A stretch of DNA of 28,235 bases from Solirubrobacteraceae bacterium (GCA_019683665.1 JADGIB010000008.1:1-28235); one strand, 5' to 3'. Counted from the first letter of the stretch, positions 15,464 to 22,851 are shown. Translations and numbers: made by a program. The notes: a model not told the origin generated them from the letters alone.

Positions 15464-17038
15464 CTACTTCGTGCCGAGGTAGCGGACGTAGACGAGGTCG
15501 TGGGGGAGCTGCCCGGGCGCCCGCAGGACCGCGTCGATCTCCGTGCCCTTCGACGTGAAGGCGACGTAGTTGCCGCGCGACGAGGTCGCCGGCCGCTCGG
15601 AGGCGACGTTCAGGTAGCCGCCCTTCTCGCCGGGCCGCAGCGGGGCCGAGCGCGACTCGAGCGACACGTTGCCGGTCGGGCGGTTCCACAGGAACAGGTC
15701 GCGCACGCCGTTGGCGTCGTCGCGGATCGAGCTGCTCTCCTTCAGGTTCGTCGCGTCGGAGTCGAACAGGACGAACTCGCCGGCGCCCGAGATCGACGGG
15801 TTCGCCGAGTCGCCGTTGCCGAGCGAGGTCGCCTTCGAGCGCGACACGGGGCAGACCGCGCGCCCGCCGCCGACGGCCGAGCACGTCGGCGGCAGCCTGC
15901 GCCGCAGCCGGCCGTCGAGGTCCATCTCGACGACGTCCTGGGCGCCGTTGCCGTCGCCCGGGAAGATGTTCGACGCGGTCGTCTGGAAGGCGACGAAGTT
16001 GCCGTCGTCGCTGACGTCCGGGTTCGACGAGGCGCCGTTGCCGGCGGTGCGGCCGTTCGTCGAGGTCGAGACGAGGATCGTGTCGAAGCGCAGCGTCTGC
16101 GTCCCGTTGACGAACTTGCGCGTGAACGTGCGCTCGAACACGTCGCTCTGGCCGTTGCCGTCGCCAGGGGCGAGGTTCGACGCGCGCGAGCTGAAGACGA
16201 CCGACTTGCCGTTGCGCGCGAACGCCGGCTCGGAGGCGTCGGCGTTCGCCGGCCGGCCGGCGCGGTTGGCCGACGCGAGGAAGGTCAGGCCGGTGAAGCC
16301 GCGGTCGTGGCCGGTCCCCGACAGGATGTGGACGTAGACCTGCTTGAGCCCGTTGCCCTGCGCGGTGCGGGCCGAGCCCCAGCCCTTGCGGGCCTTGCCG
16401 GTGAGCGCGAGGTTCGTCGCCTGGGACGTGAACGCGGCGCGCTCGCAGGCGCCGTCGATCGTGACCTCCGTCGTCGGGCCGTTGGCCTGCTCGCCGTTGG
16501 GGCCGACCGAGACGCGGACCGTCGTGTTCGTGCGCAGGTCGCGGACGAACGCGTCGGCGACGCCGTTCGTGTCGCCGGGGACGAGGTTGGAGGCCTCGGA
16601 GACGAACGCGACGCAGTGCGGGACGTGGTGCGCGTCGCCGTCGAGCGCCGGCCGGTAGGACGGGCCGTTGGCCGGCTCTCCGTTCATGCCGACCGACACG
16701 AGCTGGGTGGTCCCGATGTTCCACTCGGTCCCGTCCTGGCCCCACGGGGCGGCGCGGTTGACGACGAACACGTCGGTGTGGCCGTTCACGTCGCCGGGCA
16801 CGATGTTCGTCGCGTCCGAGTCGAACGCCATGAGCCGCGCGATGCGCTGGTCGTGGGAGACGGCCGGGTTCCGGGACGGCCCGTCCGGGAACCCGCCGTC
16901 GAACGAGCGCGACAGCAGGAACGTCGTGCGGGTGCCGGCGGCGTCCGCGGCAGCGGGCGCCATCGCGCCGAGCGCGAGGCTCGACAGCGCCGCTGCGGCC
17001 AGGGCGGCGCGGGACTTGCGGGAGATCACGTGAGGCAT
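15464..17038 (-). CDS. Secreted beta-propeller-like protein with repeated PGD-NG-D motifs (PD40/TolB-like)
   Basis: A 524-residue exported protein. The N-terminus is a signal peptide: basic ISRKSR, a hydrophobic alanine-rich core, and an AAADA cleavage region near residue 34. The mature part repeats a blade-like unit at least five times, seen as SDATNIVPGDVNGHTDVF, SEASNLVPGDTNGVADAF, SRASNLAPGDGNGQSDVF, TTASNIFPGDGNGAQDVV and a degenerate SDATNLKESS copy. The D-x-N-G-x-x-D core resembles a calcium-binding loop, and the units resemble WD40-like PD40 propeller blades. ATG 17038 is used here; GTG 17029 lies 10 nt after an AAAGG and is an equally possible start. No catalytic residues are evident. 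A structural or binding role outside the cell is inferred. Confidence 0.8.
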   Translation of the reverse strand: MPHVISRKSRAALAAAALSSLALGAMAPAAADAAGTRTTFLLSRSFDGGFPDGPSRNPAVSHDQRIARLMAFDSDATNIVPGDVNGHTDVFVVNRAAPWGQDGTEWNIGTTQLVSVGMNGEPANGPSYRPALDGDAHHVPHCVAFVSEASNLVPGDTNGVADAFVRDLRTNTTVRVSVGPNGEQANGPTTEVTIDGACERAAFTSQATNLALTGKARKGWGSARTAQGNGLKQVYVHILSGTGHDRGFTGLTFLASANRAGRPANADASEPAFARNGKSVVFSSRASNLAPGDGNGQSDVFERTFTRKFVNGTQTLRFDTILVSTSTNGRTAGNGASSNPDVSDDGNFVAFQTTASNIFPGDGNGAQDVVEMDLDGRLRRRLPPTCSAVGGGRAVCPVSRSKATSLGNGDSANPSISGAGEFVLFDSDATNLKESSSIRDDANGVRDLFLWNRPTGNVSLESRSAPLRPGEKGGYLNVASERPATSSRGNYVAFTSKGTEIDAVLRAPGQLPHDLVYVRYLGTK

Positions 17039-17050
17039 GCCTTTGGGTCG

Positions 17051-17086
17051 GGAACCACCGGTCAGCGTGTCCATCGACCGGTTTCC
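17051..17086. repeat. Imperfect inverted repeat in the divergent propeller-ribD region
   Basis: The arms GGAACCACCGGTC (17051-17063) and GACCGGTTTCC (17076-17086) are inverted around a 12-nt spacer, with seven perfect core pairs (ACCGGTC/GACCGGT) and four more outer pairs past a 2-nt bulge. It sits in the 111-bp gap between the divergent genes, just upstream of the leftward one. It may be an operator or a leader hairpin for the secreted protein gene. Confidence 0.45.
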
Positions 17087-17132
17087 GGCACATCTTGAGG
17101 GGCGGGGTCCCCGGGCGCCGGCGCGCGAGGCG

Positions 17133-17138
17133 TATCCT
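17133..17138 (+). promoter_or_regulatory. Candidate -10 box TATCCT for the riboflavin operon
   Basis: TATCCT ends 11 nt before ATG 17150 and only 5 nt before GTG 17144. The same hexamer precedes rpmB with a 10-nt spacer. This supports ATG 17150 as the ribD start and a nearly leaderless mRNA, which would leave no room for an FMN riboswitch. No clear -35 is seen. Confidence 0.45.
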
Positions 17139-17149
17139 CCGCTGTGCGC

Positions 17150-18268
17150 ATGCCGACGACCACCGACACCGACCTGCGTCACCTGGCGCGGGCCGTCGAG
17201 CTCGCGGAGGAGCAGCCCGGGCGCGCGACGCCGAACCCGAACGTCGGCGCGGTGATCGTCGCCGACGGGGAGGTCGTCGGGGAGGGCGTCCACGAGCGCT
17301 ACGGCGGGCCGCACGCGGAGGTCAACGCGATCGCCGCCGCCGGCGAGGCCGCGCGCGGCGCGACGCTCTACGTGTCGCTGGAGCCCTGCGCCCACCACGG
17401 CCGGACCCCGCCGTGCACCGACGCGATCCTGGCCGCCGGCCTGGCCCGCGTCGTCGTCGCCTCCGACGACCCGTCCGAGAAGGCCTCCGGCCGCGGCCTG
17501 GGGATCCTGCGCGACGAGGGCGTCGAGGTCGTCGTCGCCACCGGCGAGGTGACCCGGCGGGCCCGGCTCGTCAACCAGGCGTTCCGCAAGCACGCCCGCA
17601 CCGGCCTGCCGTGGGTCCTGTTCAAGTCGGCGATGACGCTCGACGGCAAGGTCGCCACCCCGACCGGCGACTCGAAGTGGATCTCCGGCGAGGCGAGCCG
17701 CCGCCTCGCGCACCGCTGGCGCGCGTCGGTCGACGCGGTCGCCGTCGGGGTCGGCACGGCCCTGGCCGACGACCCGCAGCTCACCGCGCGCATCGACGGC
17801 GTCCGCCGCCAGCCGCGGCGGATCGTGTTCGACTCGCTCGCGCGGCTGCCGCTCGACAGCAAGCTCGTCTCCGCCGCCCACGAGGTGCCGCTGACCGTCG
17901 TCGTCTCGCGCGCCGCCGACCGCCGCGACACCGCCGCGCTCGAGGCGGCCGGCGCCGACGTCATCGTCGCCTCCGGCGAGCACGAGCCGGCGCGCGTGCG
18001 CTCCGCGCTCGTCCAGCTCGGCGACCAGGGGATCACGTCGATCCTCCTCGAGGGCGGCCCGCACCTGGCCGGCGCGTTCCTCGACGCCGACGCGATCGAC
18101 GAGGTCCGCCTGTTCCTGGCCCCGATGCTCGTCGGCGGCCGCGCCGCGCGCGACCCGCTCGAGGGCAAGGGCGTGGACCGGATCGCCGACGCGACCCGCG
18201 CGCTGTCGATGAGCTGCGAGCGCGTCGACCAGGACCTGGTCGTCTCCGCGCTGCTGAAGGAGTGGTGA
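17150..18268 (+). CDS. ribD: Bifunctional pyrimidine deaminase/reductase RibD
   Basis: Catalyses two riboflavin steps: deamination of the diaminohydroxypyrimidine made by GTP cyclohydrolase II, then reduction of its ribosyl side chain with NADPH. The N-terminal deaminase domain has the zinc site HAEVNAI and PCAHHGRTPPCTDAI. The C-terminal reductase domain has FKSAMTLDGKVAT, SKWISGEASRR, AVGVGTALADDPQLTAR and LLEGGPHLAGAF. The 372-residue length fits the family. ATG 17150 is preferred over GTG 17144 because of the TATCCT box 11 nt upstream; the difference is two residues. Ten nt separate its stop from ribE. It is the first gene of a compact ribD-ribE-ribBA-ribH operon. Confidence 0.96.
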   Translation: MPTTTDTDLRHLARAVELAEEQPGRATPNPNVGAVIVADGEVVGEGVHERYGGPHAEVNAIAAAGEAARGATLYVSLEPCAHHGRTPPCTDAILAAGLARVVVASDDPSEKASGRGLGILRDEGVEVVVATGEVTRRARLVNQAFRKHARTGLPWVLFKSAMTLDGKVATPTGDSKWISGEASRRLAHRWRASVDAVAVGVGTALADDPQLTARIDGVRRQPRRIVFDSLARLPLDSKLVSAAHEVPLTVVVSRAADRRDTAALEAAGADVIVASGEHEPARVRSALVQLGDQGITSILLEGGPHLAGAFLDADAIDEVRLFLAPMLVGGRAARDPLEGKGVDRIADATRALSMSCERVDQDLVVSALLKEW

Positions 18269-18278
18269 CGGGGCGCCG

Positions 18279-18866
18279 ATGTTCACGGGGCTGGTGCAGG
18301 ACCTCGGCGAGGTGACCCGCGTCGACGAGACCGCCGACGGCGTCCGGCTCGGCGTCCGCACCCCGCTGGCCCGGGAGCTGGCGGAGGGCGACTCGATCGC
18401 CGTCAACGGGGTCTGCCTGACCGCTGTCGGGCTCGACGGCGGGGAGCGGTTCGCCGCCGACGTCATGCGCGAGACGCTGCGCCGCTCGTCGCTGGGCGCC
18501 GTCGAGCCCGGGTCGACCGTGAACCTCGAGCTCCCGCTGCGCGCGGGCGACCGCCTCGGCGGCCACGTCGTCCAGGGCCACGTCGACGGCGTCGGGACCG
18601 TGCGCGACGTCCGCGAGGACGGGTTCGCGCGGGCCGTCGAGATCGCCGCCCCGCCCGAGCTGCTGCGCTACGTCGTCGAGAAGGGCTCGATCGCCGTCGA
18701 CGGCGTGTCGCTGACGGTCAGCGCCGTCGGCGAGGACCGCTTCGCCGTGTCCCTGATCCCCGAGACGCTCGAGCGCACGACGCTCGGGGCCGCCGCGCCG
18801 GGGCGGCCCGTGAACCTGGAGGTGGACGTGCTCGCGAAGTACGTGGAGAAGCTGGTGGCGCGATGA
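18279..18866 (+). CDS. ribE: Riboflavin synthase (alpha subunit)
   Basis: Dismutates two molecules of 6,7-dimethyl-8-ribityllumazine to riboflavin and the pyrimidine precursor, the last step of the pathway. The 195-residue protein shows the expected internal duplication of two lumazine-binding barrels: MFTGLVQDLGEV at the start with VNGVCLTAV, then GGHVVQGHVDGVGTV with VDGVSLTVS in the second half. The diagnostic N-terminal MFTG is intact and fixes the start at ATG 18279. The C-terminal helix (LAKYVEKLV) that mediates trimerisation is present. Its stop overlaps the ribBA start as ATGA (18863-18866), implying coupled translation. In some genomes this gene is named ribC. Confidence 0.97.
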   Translation: MFTGLVQDLGEVTRVDETADGVRLGVRTPLARELAEGDSIAVNGVCLTAVGLDGGERFAADVMRETLRRSSLGAVEPGSTVNLELPLRAGDRLGGHVVQGHVDGVGTVRDVREDGFARAVEIAAPPELLRYVVEKGSIAVDGVSLTVSAVGEDRFAVSLIPETLERTTLGAAAPGRPVNLEVDVLAKYVEKLVAR

Positions 18867-20134
18867 CGAGCCGGACGACGCCGTTCGCGACGATCGAGGA
18901 GGCCCTCGACGACATCCGCGCGGGGAAGATGGTCGTCGTCTGCGACCACGAGGACCGCGAGAACGAGGGCGACCTGACGATGGCCGCCCAGTTCGCGACC
19001 CCGGACGCGATCAACTTCATGGCCAAGGAGGGGCGCGGGCTGATCTGCCTGGCGCTCACCCCGGAGCGCTGCGACGAGCTCGGGCTCGACCTCATGGCGG
19101 CCAAGAACGAGTCGGCGTTCGAGACCGCGTTCACGGTCTCGATCGAGGCGCGCGAGGGGGTCACGACCGGGATCAGCGCCGCCGACCGGGCGCACACGAT
19201 CCAGGTCGCGATCGACCCGGAGAGCTCGCCGCGCGACCTCGTCCAGCCCGGGCACGTCTTCCCGCTGAAGGCGCGGGCCGGCGGGGTGCTGGAGCGCGCC
19301 GGCCAGACCGAGGCGGCCGTCGACCTGGCCCGGCTGGCGGGCCTGAACCCGGCCGGGGTGATCTGCGAGATCATGAACGACGACGGGACGATGGCCCGCG
19401 TCCCGGACCTCGTCGGCTACTGCGCCCGGCACGGGCTGAAGATGATCACGGTCGCCGACCTGATCGCCTACCGGCGCAAGCACGACAAGCTCGTCGAGCG
19501 CGTCGTGTCGACCGCCCTGCCGACGACGTTCGGGGACTTCACCGCGGTCGGCTACCGGTCGCTCATCGACGACAAGCACCACGTCGCGCTCGTCAAGGGC
19601 GAGGTCGCCGGGCGCGAGAACGTGCTCGTGCGCGTCCACTCCGAGTGCCTGACCGGGGACGTCTTCCACTCGCTGCGCTGCGACTGCGGCGAGCAGCTCG
19701 AGTCGGCGCTGGCGATGATCGAGCGCGAGGGCTGCGGCGTCCTGCTCTACCTGGCCCAGGAGGGGCGCGGCATCGGCCTGCTGAACAAGCTGCGCGCCTA
19801 CAAGCTCCAGGAGGAGGGGCTCGACACCGTCGACGCGAACCTCCGCCTCGGGCTGCCCGTCGACCTGCGCGACTACGGCATCGGCGCCCAGATCCTCACC
19901 GACCTGGGCCTGTCGTCGATCCGGATCCTCACGAACAACCCGAAGAAGATCCTCGGCCTCGAGGGCTACGGGCTGTCGGTCACCGAGCAGATCCCGATCG
20001 AGCACCTCGCCAACCCCCACAACGCCGCCTACCTGCGGGCGAAGGCCGAGCGGATGGGGCACATGCTCCACCACCAGGGCGTCGACGTGGACGAGGAGAT
20101 GCTCCACGGCGAGCAGCGCGAGGAGCGCTCGTGA
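18863..20134 (+). CDS. ribBA: Bifunctional DHBP synthase / GTP cyclohydrolase II
   Basis: A 423-residue fusion supplying both starting compounds of riboflavin. The N-terminal RibB domain (about 1-205) makes dihydroxybutanone phosphate from ribulose 5-phosphate; its acidic metal-binding loop is DHEDRENEGDLTMAA, with GVTTGISAADRAHTI and GHVFPLKA following. The C-terminal RibA domain (about 210-400) opens GTP; its zinc cysteines lie in SECLTGDVFHSLRCDCGEQLES, with the catalytic EGRGIGL and TNNPKKI motifs also present. Both halves look complete, so both activities are expected. This differs from some bacteria in which one half is inactive. ATGA and GTGA overlaps at its ends tie it to ribE and ribH. 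Ribulose 5-phosphate is the substrate shared with Rpe. Confidence 0.97.
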   Translation: MTSRTTPFATIEEALDDIRAGKMVVVCDHEDRENEGDLTMAAQFATPDAINFMAKEGRGLICLALTPERCDELGLDLMAAKNESAFETAFTVSIEAREGVTTGISAADRAHTIQVAIDPESSPRDLVQPGHVFPLKARAGGVLERAGQTEAAVDLARLAGLNPAGVICEIMNDDGTMARVPDLVGYCARHGLKMITVADLIAYRRKHDKLVERVVSTALPTTFGDFTAVGYRSLIDDKHHVALVKGEVAGRENVLVRVHSECLTGDVFHSLRCDCGEQLESALAMIEREGCGVLLYLAQEGRGIGLLNKLRAYKLQEEGLDTVDANLRLGLPVDLRDYGIGAQILTDLGLSSIRILTNNPKKILGLEGYGLSVTEQIPIEHLANPHNAAYLRAKAERMGHMLHHQGVDVDEEMLHGEQREERS

Positions 20135-20586
20135 GGGTCGCGCTCTGCGTCGCGCGGTTCTACGAGGACCTCGCGCAGCGGCTGGAGGACGGGGCGCGCG
20201 CCGCGTTCGCGGAGGCCGGGATCGACGAGATCGACCGCTTCGACGTGCCCGGCGCGTTCGAGCTGCCGCTCGCGGCCAAGCTCGCGGCCGAGACCGGCCG
20301 CTACGACGGGATCGCCTGCCTCGGCGCCGTCATCCGCGGCGAGACCGACCACTACGACTGGGTCTGCCAGGAGGCCGCGCGCGGCATCCAGGACGTCCAG
20401 CTGCGCACCGGCGTGCCGTGCTCGTTCGGCGTCCTCACCGTCGACACGATGCAGCAGGCGCTCGCCCGGTCGGGCGGCGGCAAGCGCGACAGCGGCCGCC
20501 ACGCGGCCGAGGCCGTCCTCGCCCTCATCCGCGTCCGGGACGCGCTCGCCGCGGCCGGGGCTGACGCCGGCGGCGGATCCCGGTAG
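20131..20586 (+). CDS. ribH: 6,7-dimethyl-8-ribityllumazine synthase, N-terminally short
   Basis: Condenses the pyrimidine from the RibD branch with dihydroxybutanone phosphate to give lumazine. Recognised by VARFYEDL (substrate-contact loop), VPGAFELPLAAK, CLGAVIRGETDHYDWV with the conserved histidine, and FGVLTVDTMQQALAR. The start GTG 20131 overlaps the ribBA stop by 4 nt, and no start codon exists upstream in this frame for a long distance. The protein therefore begins directly at the VALCVARF strand and lacks the roughly 14-residue N-terminal segment of Bacillus RibH, which helps pack capsids. The usual GNKG stretch near the C-terminus reads KRDSGR instead. The stop TAG is also the first half of a possible -10 for the next gene. 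Confidence 0.93.
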   Translation: MRVALCVARFYEDLAQRLEDGARAAFAEAGIDEIDRFDVPGAFELPLAAKLAAETGRYDGIACLGAVIRGETDHYDWVCQEAARGIQDVQLRTGVPCSFGVLTVDTMQQALARSGGGKRDSGRHAAEAVLALIRVRDALAAAGADAGGGSR

Positions 20587-20589
20587 CCT
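20584..20589 (+). promoter_or_regulatory. Candidate -10 box TAGCCT before the small membrane protein
   Basis: TAGCCT ends exactly 10 nt before ATG 20600. CTGACG at 20561-20566 lies 17 nt upstream and resembles a -35. The first three bases of the box are the ribH stop codon, so the match may partly be chance. Confidence 0.35.
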
Positions 20590-20599
20590 CCCAGGCTCG

Positions 20600-20935
20600 A
20601 TGTCCGTCCCCGCCGGCACCAGCGGACAGGTGATCGCGCTCGCGCTCACCCTCGGCGTCCACGTCATCGGCGCGCTCGCGCTCATCTACCTGCTCGTCCG
20701 CGACAGCGACACGAACCCGCGCGACTGGTGGCCCGGCGACGACGACGGCCCCTCGGGCGACGACGTCCGGCGGCCCGGCCCCCAGGGCGGGGGCGGCGGC
20801 CTGCCGCTGCCCGACGCCGCCCCGGCCCCGGTGCGCCTGCGCGAGCCCGGCTACCTGGCCGACGCCTACGAGCGCCCGCGCCGCCGGCCCGGCCATCCCG
20901 CGCGCGACCCCGAGCGGGCGCCCGCGCCGCGCTGA
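20600..20935 (+). CDS. Small one-TM protein with a disordered Pro/Asp/Arg-rich tail
   Basis: A 111-residue protein of unknown function. Residues about 10-32 form one TM helix (IALALTLGVHVIGALALIYLLV). The remainder is low-complexity and probably disordered: an acidic patch DDDGPSGDD, a poly-Gly run, then a basic Pro/Arg-rich end (ERPRRRPGHPARD). It conserves a short DWWPGDD motif just after the membrane. There is no signal-peptide cleavage site, so a signal anchor with the tail on one side of the membrane is likely. It sits 13 nt after ribH and ends 61 nt before rpmB. A riboflavin-related role is possible only by position. It may be lineage-specific; I recognise no domain. Confidence 0.6.
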   Translation: MSVPAGTSGQVIALALTLGVHVIGALALIYLLVRDSDTNPRDWWPGDDDGPSGDDVRRPGPQGGGGGLPLPDAAPAPVRLREPGYLADAYERPRRRPGHPARDPERAPAPR

Positions 20936-20940
20936 GCGGC

Positions 20941-20959
20941 CCGGCCCGCCCGCGGCCGG
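20941..20959 (+). terminator. Possible GC hairpin terminator
   Basis: CCGGCC (20941-20946) and GGCCGG (20954-20959) pair around a 7-nt loop just after the small membrane protein stop. There is no T-tract, which is common for actinobacterial terminators but makes the call weak. Confidence 0.3.
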
Positions 20960-20980
20960 AGGCCCGGTCGCGTCATGGGC

Positions 20981-20986
20981 TATCCT
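20981..20986 (+). promoter_or_regulatory. Candidate -10 box TATCCT for rpmB
   Basis: TATCCT ends 10 nt before ATG 20997 and is identical to the box before ribD. No Shine-Dalgarno sequence is visible between the box and the ATG, in keeping with a nearly leaderless mRNA. No -35 match is seen. Confidence 0.45.
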
Positions 20987-20996
20987 GCGGCGTCTC

Positions 20997-21188
20997 ATGG
21001 GCAAGGTCTGTCACTCCTGCGGCAAGGGCCCGGCGTTCGGGCACAACCGCAGCCACTCGATGGTCGCCACGAAGCGGCGCTTCAACCCGAACCTCCAGAA
21101 GGTGCGGGTCATGGTCGGCAGCGCGCCGCGGCGCGTCTACGTCTGCACCCGCTGCCTGAAGGCGGGCAAGGTCACCAAGGCGCTCTAG
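20997..21188 (+). CDS. rpmB: 50S ribosomal protein L28, zinc-binding (C+) form
   Basis: A 63-residue component of the large ribosomal subunit. The L28 pattern is clear: VCHSCGKGPAFGHNRSHS at the N-terminus and VYVCTRCLKAGKV at the end. Four cysteines (C5, C8, C50, C53) make the zinc-ribbon C+ form; many bacteria also hold a cysteine-free copy used when zinc is scarce, which is not in this window. The basic middle (TKRRFNPNLQKVRV) contacts rRNA. It heads a block rpmB-fakA-(pilZ)-recG that is conserved in outline from Bacillus to actinobacteria. Its stop lies 13 nt before the next start. Confidence 0.97.
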   Translation: MGKVCHSCGKGPAFGHNRSHSMVATKRRFNPNLQKVRVMVGSAPRRVYVCTRCLKAGKVTKAL

Positions 21189-21201
21189 CGGCGCAGCCCT
21201 C

Positions 21202-22851
21202 GTGGCCGCGCCGTCGACCGAGTCGAGCCTCGCCCGCTTCCGCCACGTGGTGGAGGGCGCGCTCGCGCACCTCGAGAGCCGTCGCCAGGAGGTCAACGAC
21301 CTCAACGTCTTCCCGGTCGCCGACGGCGACACGGGCGACAACATGGCGCTCACGCTGCGGGCCTGCCTCGCGGAGGTCGACCGGCTCGCGCGCGAGGCGG
21401 CCGACCGCTCGATCGACGACATCGGCCGCGACGAGATCGTGGAGCGCGTCCAGCGCGCCGCCCTCCTCGGCGCCCGCGGCAACAGCGGCGTCATCCTCTC
21501 GCAGCTCATCCGGGGCGCCGCCGAGGAGCTGATCAGCCGCCCCGGCGAGCTCGTCGACCCGGTGCTCATCGGCGCGGCGATGGCCCGCGCCGCCGAGCGC
21601 GGCTACGGCTCGGTCCGCGAGCCGGCCGAGGGGACGATGCTCACGGTCATGCGCGAGATGGCCAGCCACGTCGCCTCCGAGCTCGCGCACATGCCCGACC
21701 CGCGCCTGGGGCCCGACGCGACCCCCGAGGAGCAGAACGCGGCGATCGCCGACATCCTCGAGCGCGCGATCGAGGCCGGCGAGGCGTCCGTCCGCCGCGG
21801 GCCCGAGCTGCTGCCCGCGCTGCGCGAGGCGGGCGTCGTCGACTCCGGCGGCTACGGCGTCACGATCATCTTCGCCGGCATCGTCGCCGCGCTGCGCGGC
21901 AGCGACCCGCCGCCGCTGGAGCACCACCACGCGCCGGCCGTCCGCCACGCGCCCGACGAGCACACGTCGTCGACGTACCGCTACTGCACGAACTTCGCCG
22001 TCACCGGCACCGGCCTGGACCGCTCCCAGGTCCTGCCGCGGCTGGAGGCGATCGGGGACTCGGTCCTCGTCGTCGGCGACGCCCACACGCTGAAGGTCCA
22101 CGTCCACACCGACGACCCGCAGGCGGCGACCGCGGTCTTCGACGGCCTCGGCGAGGTGTCGCACCTCGACGTCGCCGACATGCACGAGCAGGTCGCCGAC
22201 CGCGAGCAGCGGCTGCCGAGCGCCCGCTGCGGCGCGCTCGCCGTCTGCGCCGGCGACGGGATGCGCGAGCTGTACCGGTCGCTCGGGGTCGAGGTGCTCG
22301 ACGGCGGGCCGACGCTGAACCCGTCCACCGCCGAGCTGCTGGACGGCATCCGCGCCGTCCCCGCCGAGGAGGTCGTCGTCCTGCCGAACTCGCCGAACGT
22401 CATCATGGCCGCCGAGCGCGCGGCCGAGCTGGCCGACAAGCCCGTCCACGTCGTCGCCTCCCGCTCTCAGCAGGCGGGCCTCACCGCCGCGGTCGCGCTG
22501 CTGCCCGACCGCTCGGCGGCCGATAACGCGGATGCGATGACGCAGGCGCTGCGCGAGATCCGCATCGGCTCCGTCGCCCCCGCCGCGCGCGAGGACGTGC
22601 ACGGCCGCTTCGGCGTGGGCGACGCGGTCGGCTTCGTCGAGGAGGAGATCGTCGCCTGGGGCGAGCCCGGGCCGACCCTGCAGGCCGTCATGCGCTCGCT
22701 CGGGCGCGACGCCGAGCTCATCACCTGCATCTCGGGCCAGGGCGCGCCGCTCGACCACGGCGCGGTGGAGGCGCTGGCCCCCGACGGGGTCGAGCTGGAG
22801 CTGTCGGAGGGCGGGCAGCCCGCGTACTGGTGGCTGCTGTCGGCGGAGTAG
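21202..22851 (+). CDS. fakA: DAK-domain protein, fatty acid kinase subunit FakA-like (YloV family)
   Basis: A 549-residue protein starting at GTG 21202. The N-terminal DhaL-type ATP-binding domain has NDLNVFPVADGDTGDNM, whose aspartates bind Mg-ATP, and the second motif LLGARGNSGVILSQL. The middle domain contains RYCTNFAVTG and LKVHVHTDDPQAA. The C-terminal part is DegV/FakB-interaction-like (VLPNSPNVIMAAERAAEL, VVASRSQQAGLTA). In Firmicutes this family phosphorylates FakB-bound fatty acids so that they enter phospholipids; a FakB partner is not in the window. The order rpmB then fakA then recG matches Bacillus rpmB-yloU-yloV-recG, but no Asp23/YloU gene is present here. The exact substrate is inferred from family. 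Confidence 0.88.
   Translation: MAAPSTESSLARFRHVVEGALAHLESRRQEVNDLNVFPVADGDTGDNMALTLRACLAEVDRLAREAADRSIDDIGRDEIVERVQRAALLGARGNSGVILSQLIRGAAEELISRPGELVDPVLIGAAMARAAERGYGSVREPAEGTMLTVMREMASHVASELAHMPDPRLGPDATPEEQNAAIADILERAIEAGEASVRRGPELLPALREAGVVDSGGYGVTIIFAGIVAALRGSDPPPLEHHHAPAVRHAPDEHTSSTYRYCTNFAVTGTGLDRSQVLPRLEAIGDSVLVVGDAHTLKVHVHTDDPQAATAVFDGLGEVSHLDVADMHEQVADREQRLPSARCGALAVCAGDGMRELYRSLGVEVLDGGPTLNPSTAELLDGIRAVPAEEVVVLPNSPNVIMAAERAAELADKPVHVVASRSQQAGLTAAVALLPDRSAADNADAMTQALREIRIGSVAPAAREDVHGRFGVGDAVGFVEEEIVAWGEPGPTLQAVMRSLGRDAELITCISGQGAPLDHGAVEALAPDGVELELSEGGQPAYWWLLSAE

Noticed and set aside
17039..17149. FMN (RFN) riboswitch before ribD
   Set aside because: The minus strand shows ACCGGTGG followed by TTCCCGACC, which recalls RFN pieces, but in the wrong order and strand. 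The conserved RFN helices are absent and the inferred ribD transcript start leaves no leader.
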